DNA of 64,000 nucleotides from Chondrus crispus. Lineage: Eukaryota; Rhodophyta; Florideophyceae; Gigartinales; Gigartinaceae. Position numbers and translations under genes: made by a program. Positions 40,631-50,725 of this stretch are shown in pieces. Position 1 is the first letter of the stretch; every line of letters begins with the position of its first letter. The notes beneath the pieces are model-generated. The model saw nothing but the letters and a program-made list of their open reading frames with translations. It made no database searches and was not told the DNA's origin. The stretch spans positions 22,548 to 86,547 of the forward strand of contig NW_005179081.1 of assembly GCF_000350225.1 (NCBI RefSeq). Reading direction: 5' to 3'.

Positions 40631-41076
40631 ATGTCTCCGCCTACCTCAGAGGGTACCGTCGATATTACCAACAAAACGGCCCCGGCGTCGGTTATTCGTG
40701 AGGCTCTTCTGAGCCTTGGGAACTCCTCCCTGTTCCCCGTTTACCGTCTGTTTCCAACGTATCCGCTCCGGCCTTCCATCCTGGGCGCGACCCCTTTGCT
40801 CCTGTGGCCAGTCAGTTCCCTTCTCTCGAGCTCCTACAAGACAAACCCATGCGGCAATATCCCGCTCTATTCGCTACTGCGAAATGGTTTTCTGTAACTG
40901 GTGTGCGAGATCTTGTCGAAATCGATCGTTCCTTTGCTGATGGCGCTGGCATGTTACCTGGAAAACGCCCCCTGCAAGCCATTCAATCGTACGACTGGTT
41001 AGCCCGAATTGCTATTCCTCTGCTTCTTTCCGATCGGACTTCCCACGTCCTGTCCCTTCCAAGAACCGATCGGTGA
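40631..41076 (+). pseudogene. Remnant of the family-B antisense gene in B2
   Basis: It occupies the same place as the antisense gene of B1, just inside the 3' LTR on the opposite strand to pol. It starts at the ATG at 40631. After a frameshift near 40740 it reads AFHPGRDPFAPVASQFPSLELLQ, WFSVTGVRDLVEIDRSFADGAG and LQAIQSYDWLARIAIP. These match B1's VFHPDLHPSSAP, YPSLAELQ, WFSAIDVRDVTSIGRAFADGAG and LQAISSYDWRARVAIP. It stops at 41074-41076, so only about the first quarter remains. Confidence 0.75.
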
Positions 41077-44000
41077 CACTTAATTAGCTGCGTCGTAACG
41101 AACTCTGAAATAAAGTGTCCTGCATGCCCCTCTGTTGTTCTCAACTTCCTCCTCTTTTTCTTTCACAATTTTCCTTCTCTTTTTCCATGTCAATATTTCC
41201 TCCTTTTCATCCTAGCCTGTGTCCTCAATTTTTCCTACCCTTTCTCTTCTCCATTTCGCCCTCCTCTTCCTTCGCTCGGCGTTCGTAAAACGCGACTCGT
41301 TACATGCTTGTACAGTTCTTTCGCGTTGCACGACATGTTACCTTTTTTCGACATCGCGGTTGGAAGTGTGCTGGCGACTTCGCTATATGGTCCGAGCTTC
41401 AGGTCCATGCTGACGTCAAACATACCATGAAAATACTGAACTGGTGGCGGACGATCCGTTAGGAAACCTCTGTCCATCAAATTCCGGTGGGGACAGAAAC
41501 CAGGGCCATTTTTTTCGTAGTTATGACGATCTAGGCTTTACCCTCCCTGTCCTTGGCAGCGTTCCTCATTGCATTTTCTTTTCCTTGTGAGGCCCCATCA
41601 GTTTCCCTGGCCTCAGGAAAGAGCGAGCTCGCTCATTCTGTTGTCCATGCGCGACGTCGTCAACGGGCACAGTGTGTCGCGCTAGTTACCTCCACATCAA
41701 GGTCCATGATGCCTTATTACCTCATCGGTACGTCCACGGAGGGTCCCGGGCTCCATCTCATATTTTCTACCCGTGAAAAAAACAGTCCGACGGACCTGGC
41801 GAAAACATGTTCTACTTCGTGGCGCGTCCGTCTTCGTAGAGAGTCCGTAACACAATACGTGTGTGCACATGTTACGTCTGAGAGAGGGTCTTTTCGTGTC
41901 AGGTGACGTCGTCAGGGTGTGCATTCCTTGATTCTCCAATCATTCCGATCGCCGATCTACTGTCGCTCGACGCGCGTCCGCGCTGGTCGCCCCCACAACA
42001 GTAAGGGACAGTGACGCCGTCAGGATACTGGCGGAGGACCTCCCATACTGTAGGGGTCCACCAAAAAACAACTGGGTTGAACACATAAAAAGACAAGTAA
42101 AGAAAGCAAAAAAGGTGTGTGCTTGCGAGAGCGACGTTGTCCGAATGAAGGGGACAGTCGTCGCGGTTGCGGCACGTTAATGCACGCGTTTGACAATGTC
42201 GCGCTAACTGCGGAGAAAAACGCCTCACCTTTGGAGATGCGTCGCCCTCACGACCGTGATAGTAGTATGGTTGGCCGTCCCCATGTGAGATGTGACGTGA
42301 CGCGTGGTTTGGGGAATGTGACGGCTGCGGTGGGCTATTGCGAGGTTCCCTCCCGGCTACCTTCGCTTTGGTCACACAAAGAAAATGTCCATCGGGGTCA
42401 CGGCTCATATTGAGTCAATGCGAAACGGCGGTAGTGTTCTTGCTGGTAGTTGCGTCATCGAGAACTCCTTGGCTTTGTCGAGGACGGGGGTGGGCTCGGT
42501 AGTGGTGAGCCCGTCGTCATGTTGAGGAACAACCGCGCTGCATCGCAACCAGTATTTTCTCTTACAACACATGTTCCCTCGGAACTAAAAACACGTATGC
42601 ACACGTTGCCACGTGTCTCACACACTTCGTCCCAACAAAATCCATCTTCCGATCGCGCGTGTTGGCGGCAATATTCCACTGCGAAGTCAATGAGGCTTCC
42701 CTCTCCGGCATCATCTTCCCAGATTTAACCAAGCTTGGTCCATACAAGCACTTCCGTGAGCATCTCCATCACCCCTAGTCTCGGGACAGCGGCCTTCGTC
42801 ACAATAGAATTAATAAGGAAGTTTCTGCTTTCGAAACCGATGTTGCCTGTCCTTCGACTCCCTCCTTGTATGCGGTCCCCAACTCTGGCACGTCCTCAAT
42901 TCGTATACCTCTTCCTTTAACTTTCTTGAAAATTTCCTCTTGCTTGGACGATGGCACTGTACGTCCATCGATGCCAAAACCTGATACTAATTTTCTCCGG
43001 GTATCGGAGGTCTTCTTCCCTCTTTGCCGTTGTTCTCACCGGAATCCTTGACAATTCTCCTTCCATCCACGACATTCTTCATGCGGCCTCCACCTTCAAC
43101 CTTTCCTTCTCTATTCAGTGAACCCAACTATAGTGACAATCTTGTCACTGAAAACGTATAACTATTTTCCCCATTTTTTTGTGTGAGGAATCTACTGTGT
43201 TCACCTCCCTTTCCTCGTCAATCAGCAGGAGATCTCCGTCTCGAGAGGCCTCGCTTCCCTGGTGGAGGTGACTCGCATGTAGAAACACGACCGGTGATAC
43301 TGTGCGCGAATGGGACTTGCAGATCGCTTTTCACAATCCCTTCGTTTCCAGCTCATTGAGACCACCAGGAGCACGTCATGCCGTCGGCACCATGATCCGA
43401 GCATCTTCTCTCACTTAAGTTATTCTTATTTCCCTCGCGTCTCCCAGGCGTGGTGCGGGGAGACGCCTCCAGCCTCAAAACAAAATAAAACAAAGCAGAA
43501 CAGAAACATGAAAACGACAATAAGAAAGCAAGGGGGTATTCGTTGTAAACTGGTAAGTACGCCGTTCGTGGACAAACGCGTTCGCAGGTGTGTCGATCAC
43601 AACCGTCTGTCCGACAGGGTCGTCACGTTTGGACGGCATCCCCTCTGGCGATTTCTCAATCTCAAGTAGGCATGGACATTGTCTCTGCTCGGGAATCCTC
43701 TCGTTTATTAACGTCCGTCTCACGGCTTGTCGAGCCTGATCAACACATCCGAAGCGAGTTAACAAGGCTACCGGCTAGTGTCGTGATTCGCTTCCTACGT
43801 TACGTTGCCCCTGGACGGCGTTCGCTCTGATACCGCTCGCTCAACAGTTCGCTTTCGACACCCATTAAATTCTCAAATAAATTATGCTTCACGCACGTGT
43901 GGACCACTGATCCCATTGGTAATTTCACGTGCATCCGGCGATTGTGCGTGTGTGTTCCAAATGTGTGTAGTGCCTCATCCGGTACTACAGTAAATTTTCC

Positions 44001-44160
44001 GTTCCTTGACGTGTCAATGCCCGTCGACTTCGGTCATCTGCGGGGTTTTGAGGGAAGGACTCCCTACTCACTTCGTGTCTCCTCTACTCGTCAATTTCTA
44101 CCATCAAGACTCCTGTGACTACCATCACCTTCTATCTTTGCGCTGCGATTCTGGTAACAA
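41077..44160. other. 3' region of element B2 without a recognised gene
   Basis: This is retrotransposon DNA between pol and the antisense remnant. Around 43905-44015 it matches B1's 3' region near 53650-53770 (shared words CACTGATCC, TTCACGTG, ACTACAGTAAATTTT). In both copies the frame antisense to pol contains TTVNF, so a second decayed antisense gene is possible. Confidence 0.45.
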
Positions 44161-44740
44161 TCACAGCTCCAGAGTCTCTTGACTGGGGTTACCCCGCTTG
44201 CGCGCGCGCGACTTGCGGCGGCAAGGGTAAGGGAAAAACTTCTTCCTTCGGAAATATCTCACCATGGCGCTGCGCGGTAATTGTGCCACCGGTTCCCACG
44301 TCGCGTCTTCGGTGGCATAACCATACCATTCCACTTTGAGAAATAATTTCTCACCTTCATAAGCTTGGTCGATGACCTTGTTGATTACGTATTCCGTGTT
44401 GTCGTTGGTCTCTGCAGGTACAGGATTATTTCCTTCCTCCTCCTGAAGATCCTTCTGTCCGCTCTGCGCCTCCGAATTTCCTAACTTCTCCGGATCTTGA
44501 GAAACTCCTTCTGCCTCCGAGCTATTGATTAGCTCGTCATCGTCCCCTGCGGTTGGAGCACGTAGGAGGGGACGGTCCTCCCTATCAGCTACGCTTCCAT
44601 CCCCGCCGTCGTTGGTTCCACTGAGGAACTGGAGTGCTTGCCGTAGGCCAGGGACCGGCGCGTAGTCCATCGGACTAGGCGCGAGTTCCACTCTGTCACG
44701 TGACACTCGTTCCTCCTGATCTCCAATGACAATGACAACC
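44161..44740 (-). pseudogene. C-terminal end of B2 pol with chromodomain
   Basis: This is the end of a chromovirus-type pol. IGDQEERVSRDRVELAPSPMDYAP and GLRQALQFL match B1 pol almost residue by residue. An acidic linker and a chromodomain follow (EYVINKVIDQAYEG, LKVEWYGYATEDATWEP, MVRYFRRKKFFP). The open frame apparently continuing to 44826 is the inserted B1 LTR, not pol. The chromodomain is thought to direct insertion to modified histones. Confidence 0.85.
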
Positions 44741-45791
44741 TGTAGTGCAATACGCACCTGGAAAGGGGGGTGAAAAGAAAGGAAAACATTTGGATATGAA
44801 AAGTAGTCCGGGTTTGGGGGACACACGTGTGAATAATTGCACAGTTTTAATTTTTAATTATTTTATTTTATTTAGTTAATTAGTTGGCATTAATTTTGCT
44901 GACACTAGATTAGATCTAGAATCTAGAGCCGGGAGCTACTGTACTCGCCCCGGCGGGGCTCTATATAACTTAGCCCTTTGACCGAACAAGTCAATAAACC
45001 AACCCGAGTTGCCGGAGTTGAATGTCGCCTTGGTCGAAGTCCGTCTCTACCAAGACGCTCCCTTTTACCTAAGCCTACGGCATCCTTCAGCGCTCGGGGG
45101 TCCCATTCCTTTTTCTTTTATTTCCCTATCCTTTTCTATCTCTAATTCTACCTATTTTTCCCTTATCTTGTGTTGGTGCCATCGGCCTCGGCTGCGACCG
45201 AACCGGTGTAGGTGTTTCGAGCCATCGGGCGACACAGTTGACGTAGCGCTGCTACTGTGACCCATTTTCCGACGGAGACCGTTGCAACGACGTCTCCCTC
45301 GAAGGGCTCCGTCGTATTACGAGCCAGTGTTGGTACCATCGGTGTCGGTTGCGACCGAACCGGTGTAGGTGTTTCGAGCCATCGGGCGGCACGGTTGACG
45401 TAGCGCTGCTACTTTCATTTCATCCCGTCGGGCTGCGTTGCGACGCCCCCGTCGAAGGCCTTGTCGCGTTACAAGGTGTCGAAGAAGCCCAACGAGCATG
45501 GGCCTTACAACCCAGTGGAACCGGGGTACCTACGTACGCGTCCCACCCCACACTCGTCGAGCAGATCTCTTCGCAAGTCTCTATCACACCGATCCCGGGC
45601 CGGGCTATTTCTCTGTGCCCCCCCCCATCAGGGATCCGAGCTACTACGAGTCGCAAGCTCGTTTAAACGGAGAAGGGAGAGTCGGACACTCCGTAGCGCT
45701 GTGCCGTTGGAAGTTCTTCTTTTTGTTGCTGTTGTTGTTTTTGCTGGACCATCGGACCGCGGTCTCTGCCCGACAGGCGCATTGCACTACA
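44741..45791 (+). repeat. LTR, family B (5' LTR of B1)
   Basis: A 1051-bp unit from TGTAGTGCAA to ATTGCACTACA. It is almost identical over the shared length to the 3' LTR at 58371-58933, which suggests recent insertion. CACGTG lies at 44824-44829. Confidence 0.92.
44961..44970 (+). promoter_or_regulatory. TATA box of LTR B
   Basis: CTATATAACT lies about 220 bases into the LTR, with AATAAA at 44993-44998 just downstream. The box is kept in the 3' LTR (58591-58600), and a GATATATACC variant lies in the solo LTR. Confidence 0.6.
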
Positions 45792-45950
45792 AAAGTGGTC
45801 TCCCGACCTAGAATTTTGGTGTACAGGAGACCTGATCAAGACTTTTTCCAACGACAGTCCCGGTCTGGAGACGCACTACAAAAGTGGTCTCCCGACCTAG
45901 AATTGTGTCAACGACAAACCTGACCTGGAGACACACTACAAAAGTGGTCT
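45784..45950 (+). promoter_or_regulatory. Leader with three copies of the LTR end plus primer-binding site
   Basis: CACTACAAAAGTGGTCT occurs at 45785, 45874 and 45934. The first two copies continue as CCCGACCTAGAATT; the third diverges after GGTCT. Spacings are 89 and 60 bases, and the spacers also resemble each other (CAACGACA, CTGGAGAC). Only the first copy is at the true LTR boundary. Confidence 0.85.
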
Positions 45951-46023
45951 GGGTAACGGACTCTTTTTTTTATTTTCTTTTTGTTTGTAACTTTTTTGCT
46001 GCGTAGGTCCGCTCGTACGAGCG

Positions 46024-48330
46024 ATGTCAACAAGCGCACCCGGGGACGTCGGTCCCGGGGCGAGCAGAGCCGGATCGGCACGAGCGTCGAGGATCCCGAG
46101 GAGTCCTCGCACCCGGAGCCAGGCCAATACGGCCACGGACCCCGGAGATCAAGAATCCCCTACGGGGATAGCCGCCGACAAGACTGACCTCGACGAGAAG
46201 TTGGAGAAGATGAGCAGCGAAATTCGCGAAGAAGCGAAGAAAAATCTCGAGGCTGAATTAGCCCTCGTCCGGAAGCAACTGGAGTTGCAAGCATCCGAGT
46301 TCCACACCGTTTTGGGAGAGCTGTCGGCTCGAGTGGATCTCGTCGAGAAGGAGCGAGGAGATGCGACCGACGGTCTGGAGCCGGAGGTCCTAGCCTCGTT
46401 GAAAATTTCGGTCAAGGACGCGAGGCGCGACGCGAATCAAGCCTTGGAGTCCTTAGGAAAATTTAGAACAAGCATCGATGACCGATTCGATCGCGCCGCG
46501 CAACGTCTCAAGGACCTCGAGCAGGCCGCGGATCAAGCTCCGCAAGGATCGGACGACGAGCCGCTCCCTTCGGGTAGAGAGGGCGACCGTCGTTCGAAGA
46601 AGGACAAGCCCGCTCGGCAGCGGAGTTCTAAGTCGAAGCCCTCGAAGAAGGACAAGCGACGTGCAAGCAAGGGTCACTGTAGTGACGATCCGGAGAACCG
46701 CGACTCACAGTCGGAGTCGCTTGGTCCCTCCGAAGATGGTAACGGCGGTTCGTCGAACCATTCGGGCGATTCCGAACGCCGTTCAGAAGAAGGAAACGGA
46801 AATTCGTCAAGCAAGAAAATTTCCTCCAGACGAGGCGGAGTCACTTCGTCCGCCTCGCGGAGAGACAAGAACGCGGAGCCCGAAGATGTCGCAACGCGGC
46901 GCGGGCCGCGATGGGAGGAGTTGGAGGAGCTGAATCCGACCAACTACCTCTTCAAGAAGTTACTTTCGTACCGAACGTACCGCTTGCGGAACCCGCAGAC
47001 ATATTTGTCAAGTTCCCGGCGGACCGCCGTGCGAAAAATTAGGAGAGATATTCCGCCTATGGTGAAGAAGGACAACACGTTCACAGGAGAGGACGGGGTC
47101 CTTGTGTTGGATTTTTTGGCAAAGTTAGTTCAAGAGTTTGATACTCATGAAATGAACGAGGGGCAAGCGATCCGCCTGTTGCCTGAATTTTTAAGCGGCA
47201 TCGCCTTGAGACAGTACACTTCGGTGTCTCAGACGGCCGGGGCCCATCACGGAAAGATATCCGTTTGGCCAAAGGCCGTACAGTGGTTGTTGAGGAGTTT
47301 CGCAACCGACGAGGCGATCCGTCAAGCCGTGCTCGCATTGCGAAAAGTTCAGCAAAGACCGTCTGAAGACGAGATGGAATTTTATATCCGTCTGACGGAC
47401 GCAAGCAATCGATGTGGAAACGTATATTCGATGGAAGAACAGATGACGATGTTTATTGAAGGACTCGATTCGAGTATCAAGCCGATGGTATCTCAATACC
47501 GGCAAGACAATCGGGACGTTCCATTTTTGAGACTAGTGAATTACGCGAAGGCGCATGGCTCGGCGAGCCGCGCTAAGGACAAGAAGACCAAGAAGGTCAC
47601 GATTCAGACGCCGTCGACGTTCAGGGCAGGTAAGAGGTCGAGGGCTTCCTATCCCGGTCGCAAAAGTCATGCCGCCGTCCATTTAGCGGAGTCAATTTCC
47701 GCGTCAGATGAGCGCGGTGCGCACGGAAGCAGCGAAAATCATTATGAAGGAGCGTTAGTAGCCGAAGGCGAGTTCATTGAGCCATCGGAGGGCTACGGAC
47801 ACGAGGACTACGGGGACAGCGGGTCGTCAACTTTACCGACGCCTGCATACACGACGGAGTCGTTTTCAGAGCCCACGGATCCCGTGATGATGTTTCGGGG
47901 GCGCGGCCACACGCCGGCGCCGCGCATTCCGATGGAAGACAAGGGTACGACGTTTCGAAGGCCAGGCTGGATGGGAAGGCCGCAACGTCAAGGAAGGCCG
48001 CCGGCCCGTGGAGGACCTAGGACGCCGTATCCCGTCAAGACGCACGGTCTGGTGTGCTATCATTGCTATGAAAAGGGGCACGCCGCGCCAACGTGCATTC
48101 TTTCCCTCCGGGAAATGCACCGAGTTTTGGAAAATTATGAGGCGTTGTCTCCGATGGAGAGGTTAGGGATACCATCGACGAGTTACCTGAAGGTCAAGAA
48201 TTGGTTCGATTCGCAGACGGCGAGCACGCCGAGTGCTTCAACGCCGAGGTCGAACCAACCCTTCAGAGGGCCCATCGCGGGGCCCGCGCCGTCGGATGTG
48301 AGAAGGATCCCGCAGCGGCAGGAAAACTAG
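46024..48330 (+). CDS. gag: Gag polyprotein of B1
   Basis: An intact 768-codon particle protein from the ATG at 46024, 230 bases after the LTR. The N-terminal half is Ala/Gly-rich and then coiled coil (LEAELALVRKQLELQASEF, ARRDANQALESLGKFRTSI). A Lys/Arg/Ser-rich linker (GDRRSKKDKPARQRSSKSK) follows. The gag core lies near codons 320-520 (VLDFLAKLVQEFDTHEMNE, AIRLLPEFLSG, WLLRSFATDEAIRQ, MTMFIEGLDSSIKPMV). A canonical zinc knuckle CYHCYEKGHAAPTC lies near 48056-48097. It ends at a TAG at 48328-48330, inside a region where the pol frame is already open, in the -1 frame. That arrangement suggests -1 recoding around the final CAG-GAA-AAC-TAG, but no classical slippery heptamer is present. Confidence 0.92.
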   Translation: MSTSAPGDVGPGASRAGSARASRIPRSPRTRSQANTATDPGDQESPTGIAADKTDLDEKLEKMSSEIREEAKKNLEAELALVRKQLELQASEFHTVLGELSARVDLVEKERGDATDGLEPEVLASLKISVKDARRDANQALESLGKFRTSIDDRFDRAAQRLKDLEQAADQAPQGSDDEPLPSGREGDRRSKKDKPARQRSSKSKPSKKDKRRASKGHCSDDPENRDSQSESLGPSEDGNGGSSNHSGDSERRSEEGNGNSSSKKISSRRGGVTSSASRRDKNAEPEDVATRRGPRWEELEELNPTNYLFKKLLSYRTYRLRNPQTYLSSSRRTAVRKIRRDIPPMVKKDNTFTGEDGVLVLDFLAKLVQEFDTHEMNEGQAIRLLPEFLSGIALRQYTSVSQTAGAHHGKISVWPKAVQWLLRSFATDEAIRQAVLALRKVQQRPSEDEMEFYIRLTDASNRCGNVYSMEEQMTMFIEGLDSSIKPMVSQYRQDNRDVPFLRLVNYAKAHGSASRAKDKKTKKVTIQTPSTFRAGKRSRASYPGRKSHAAVHLAESISASDERGAHGSSENHYEGALVAEGEFIEPSEGYGHEDYGDSGSSTLPTPAYTTESFSEPTDPVMMFRGRGHTPAPRIPMEDKGTTFRRPGWMGRPQRQGRPPARGGPRTPYPVKTHGLVCYHCYEKGHAAPTCILSLREMHRVLENYEALSPMERLGIPSTSYLKVKNWFDSQTASTPSASTPRSNQPFRGPIAGPAPSDVRRIPQRQEN

Positions 48331-48887
48331 AGAGGGGAATCTCGCATGAGTCGCGAGAGGCACAGGGTCGACGTACTGTGCCCGGGGCTCAGCCCCGTTG
48401 CCCGTCTCTAAAGGAAAAATCAGGCCTCGAGGAGGAGGTTGTTGGATTGGTGGATAAGCCCAAAGGGCCAGCTCAAGTCAAGAAAATTTTGAGCCGAGCC
48501 CGAGATCATCCGCTGGAAGAAGTTCGAAGACCCTGGTACAGGGTTAAGCGAAGGGAGTGTCCCGAGAAGATTTTGGTTCTTGCGCGAAAAAACTACAAAG
48601 TTTACGCGGACATCGGACCCACAATTGGATTGATGAGCCGGGTGTTGTCTGTTTTAGACACCGGCGCGGGACCAAACCTTGTGCGAAAATCGGAACTCCC
48701 AGCTGGAATGGAATCTCTAGTGTCCTACGGACCGACCCAAGATATCGGCGACGCAAACAATAGGCCACTCCGGACTCTTGGCACAATTGGAATGCCTGTG
48801 AGGCTTGGAAAATTTGTGGCCGCAGCCGAGTTTATTGTATGCGAAAAAACTAGCCGTCCCGCTAATTCTAGGCGCGGACTACTGTGA
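48201..48887 (+). CDS. pol: B1 pol, part 1: aspartic protease
   Basis: This frame is -1 relative to gag and is open from within the gag end; it has no clear ATG start. The protease motif SVLDTGAGPNLV lies near 48651-48686, followed by DANNRPLRTLGT. The second block, AVPLILGADYCDRFVEAIYP, is in the next frame. A run of six A at about 48843-48848 separates the two; one A fewer would join them. The residues after that run in this frame (TSRPANSRRGLL) are therefore not protease. Confidence 0.8.
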   Translation: MVRFADGEHAECFNAEVEPTLQRAHRGARAVGCEKDPAAAGKLERGISHESREAQGRRTVPGAQPRCPSLKEKSGLEEEVVGLVDKPKGPAQVKKILSRARDHPLEEVRRPWYRVKRRECPEKILVLARKNYKVYADIGPTIGLMSRVLSVLDTGAGPNLVRKSELPAGMESLVSYGPTQDIGDANNRPLRTLGTIGMPVRLGKFVAAAEFIVCEKTSRPANSRRGLL

Positions 48888-50624
48888 CCGGTTTGTGGAA
48901 GCAATTTATCCAAGGAAGAAAACGGTTGAGTTGGCGGATTTCTCGGAGGTCCCGATAGTTAGGCGGTTCTCGACGAGAAAAGGGAAGAAGAATCTCGTCG
49001 CGGGAGAGGACGAGAATGATGGAAAGGGGGAGCGAATTTCCCCTAAGGTAAAAGTGGCAAGAGCCACGACTATCGAGCCAGGGACGCAACGCGTCGTGGA
49101 ATGCACCTCGAAGAGGGCGGGCTTGGTTGTGGTTCAGCCGTACTCGTCGTTGTACGAAAGGCACGGGTTGACGTGTACGAATGGTGTCGTTCAGGTTGAG
49201 CCCGACAGGCCATTTCGTTTACTCGTTGCGAATTTTAGGACGTACCCTGTCAGGGTGCAAAAAGGCCAAGTGGTGGCAGAATTATTACCGCACCCGAGAG
49301 CCGCGCTCGAGAGCAAAACCTCCATTCGTGAAGTTCTCGGAATTCAAGAAAGAAAGAACGAAAATTTTCCTAATTCCACCAAGACGCCTACGGGCGAGAT
49401 AAGATGCGAACCGTCGGATCAAGCGCGCGAGGACCAGCCAGAAGAACGGTCGGGAGGGCTCTCCCCGTCGGCAGCTACGAAGCCGCAACGCAGGATTGAG
49501 CCGCCACCGCCGGACGTGGAGGACCTCGACCTGAGCCACGTGCCGGAACGGCTGCGCGAGCGGTTCCGTCGGATGTTGAAGAAGTATTCAAGGTTGTGGG
49601 ATGGGACGCTTGGCGAAATTAATACCACCGTCCATCGGATCGAGTTGATCCCCGAGACTCACCCCATCGCACAAGCCCTGTATCGGGCCGGGCCTAAAGC
49701 TCGCGAAGTAGAAGATGCAGAGGTGCAGAAGATGTTGGAGGCAGGAGTGATAGAACCAGCGCAGTCAGAATGGGCGTCGCCCGTGTTGCTGGTGCCCAAG
49801 CCGGATGGGTCAATGCGTTTTTACGTAGACTACCGCAGGCTGAACGCAGTAACGGTGAAGGACACGTACCCCTTACCGCGCATGGATGAGTGCCTGGACT
49901 CGCTTGGTGACACCAAGGTTTTCTCCGCGTTGGACGCGATCTCAGGATATTGGCAGATGCCTATCCCTGAGCGCGACCGGGACAAGACCGCATTTTCGTG
50001 TCACTCAGGACTGTATCGCTTCTCAAGAATGCCCTTCGGGCTAACTAACGCGCCAGCGACGTTTCAGAGAGCAATGGATATCCTGCTCTCTCCGTTCCGT
50101 TGGAAGTGCTGTTTGGTGTATCTGGACGACATAATAATTTTTAGCAAGTCGTGGGAGGAGCACATCGTGCACGTGGATGAAATACTTTCTGTATTGGAGA
50201 AGGCAGGTGTGAAGCTCAAGCTTCGCAAGTGTGAATTTTTCGTCGAAAATATCAAGTACTTGGGCCATGTCGTTCGGCCAGGTACATTGGAAGTGGACGA
50301 TGCGCGAACCGTCGCATTGGAACAAGTGAGGTACCCTCAAACGCAGACCCAGCTCAGGAGCTTCTTGGGACTTTGTAATGTCTACCGCAGATTCGTTCCG
50401 CATTATGCGAAAATCGCGCATCCGCTCAATCAACTGTTGAAGAAAGGACAACCGGTCCAGTTGGAAGGATTCGACGAACCGTGCAAGAAAGCTTTTCATA
50501 AGCTCAAGGACGCCATCTTGGCACCGCCGGTGTTGGCGCTGCCTTTGAAGGACCTACCCTACTCGGTAGATACCGATGCAAGCGACTACCAATTAGCCCC
50601 TGCCTATTTCAAACACACCCGGAT
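48805..50624 (+). CDS. pol: B1 pol, part 2: end of protease, reverse transcriptase, start of RNase H
   Basis: The first real residues follow the A run (LAVPLILGADYCDRFVEAIYPRKK). After a linker the RT shows HRIELIPETHPI, QSEWASPVLLVPKPDGS, VDYRRLNAVT, MPFGLTNAPATFQ and the catalytic VYLDDIIIF. The connection reads RSFLGLCNVYRRFVPHYAKIA. RNase H begins with YSVDTDASDYQLA. The last codons before the gap (APAYFKHTR) do not fit; a neighbouring frame gives CLFQTHPD as the family expects, so another one-base error or mutation lies near 50595. Confidence 0.88.
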
Positions 50625-50724
50625 NNNNNNNNNNNNNNNNNNNNNNNNNNNNNNNNNNNNNNNNNNNNNNNNNNNNNNNNNNNNNNNNNNNNNNNNNNNN
50701 NNNNNNNNNNNNNNNNNNNNNNNN
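50625..50724. other. Assembly gap of exactly 100 N inside pol
   Basis: The gap falls in RNase H. By comparison with element C about 60 residues, roughly 180-190 bases, are missing, so the printed gap length is not the true one. Confidence 0.97.
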
Positions 50725-50725
50725 G

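Larger units (their letters stand above)
39469..44740 (-). mobile_element. Ty3/Gypsy chromovirus-type element B2, 3' part only
   Basis: In minus-strand order: C-terminal end of pol, long 3' region, antisense gene remnant, polypurine tract and 3' LTR. It is inserted in the gag of A2. Its own pol is cut at 44740 by element B1, and the missing 5' half is not found right of B1. Confidence 0.8.

Noticed and set aside
41899..42408. A 169-codon minus frame in the 3' region of B2
   Set aside because: No motif and no counterpart recognised in B1.
45784..45950. CRISPR-like repeat array
   Set aside because: Only three repeats with unequal, similar spacers, located at an LTR end; a retrotransposon leader explains them.
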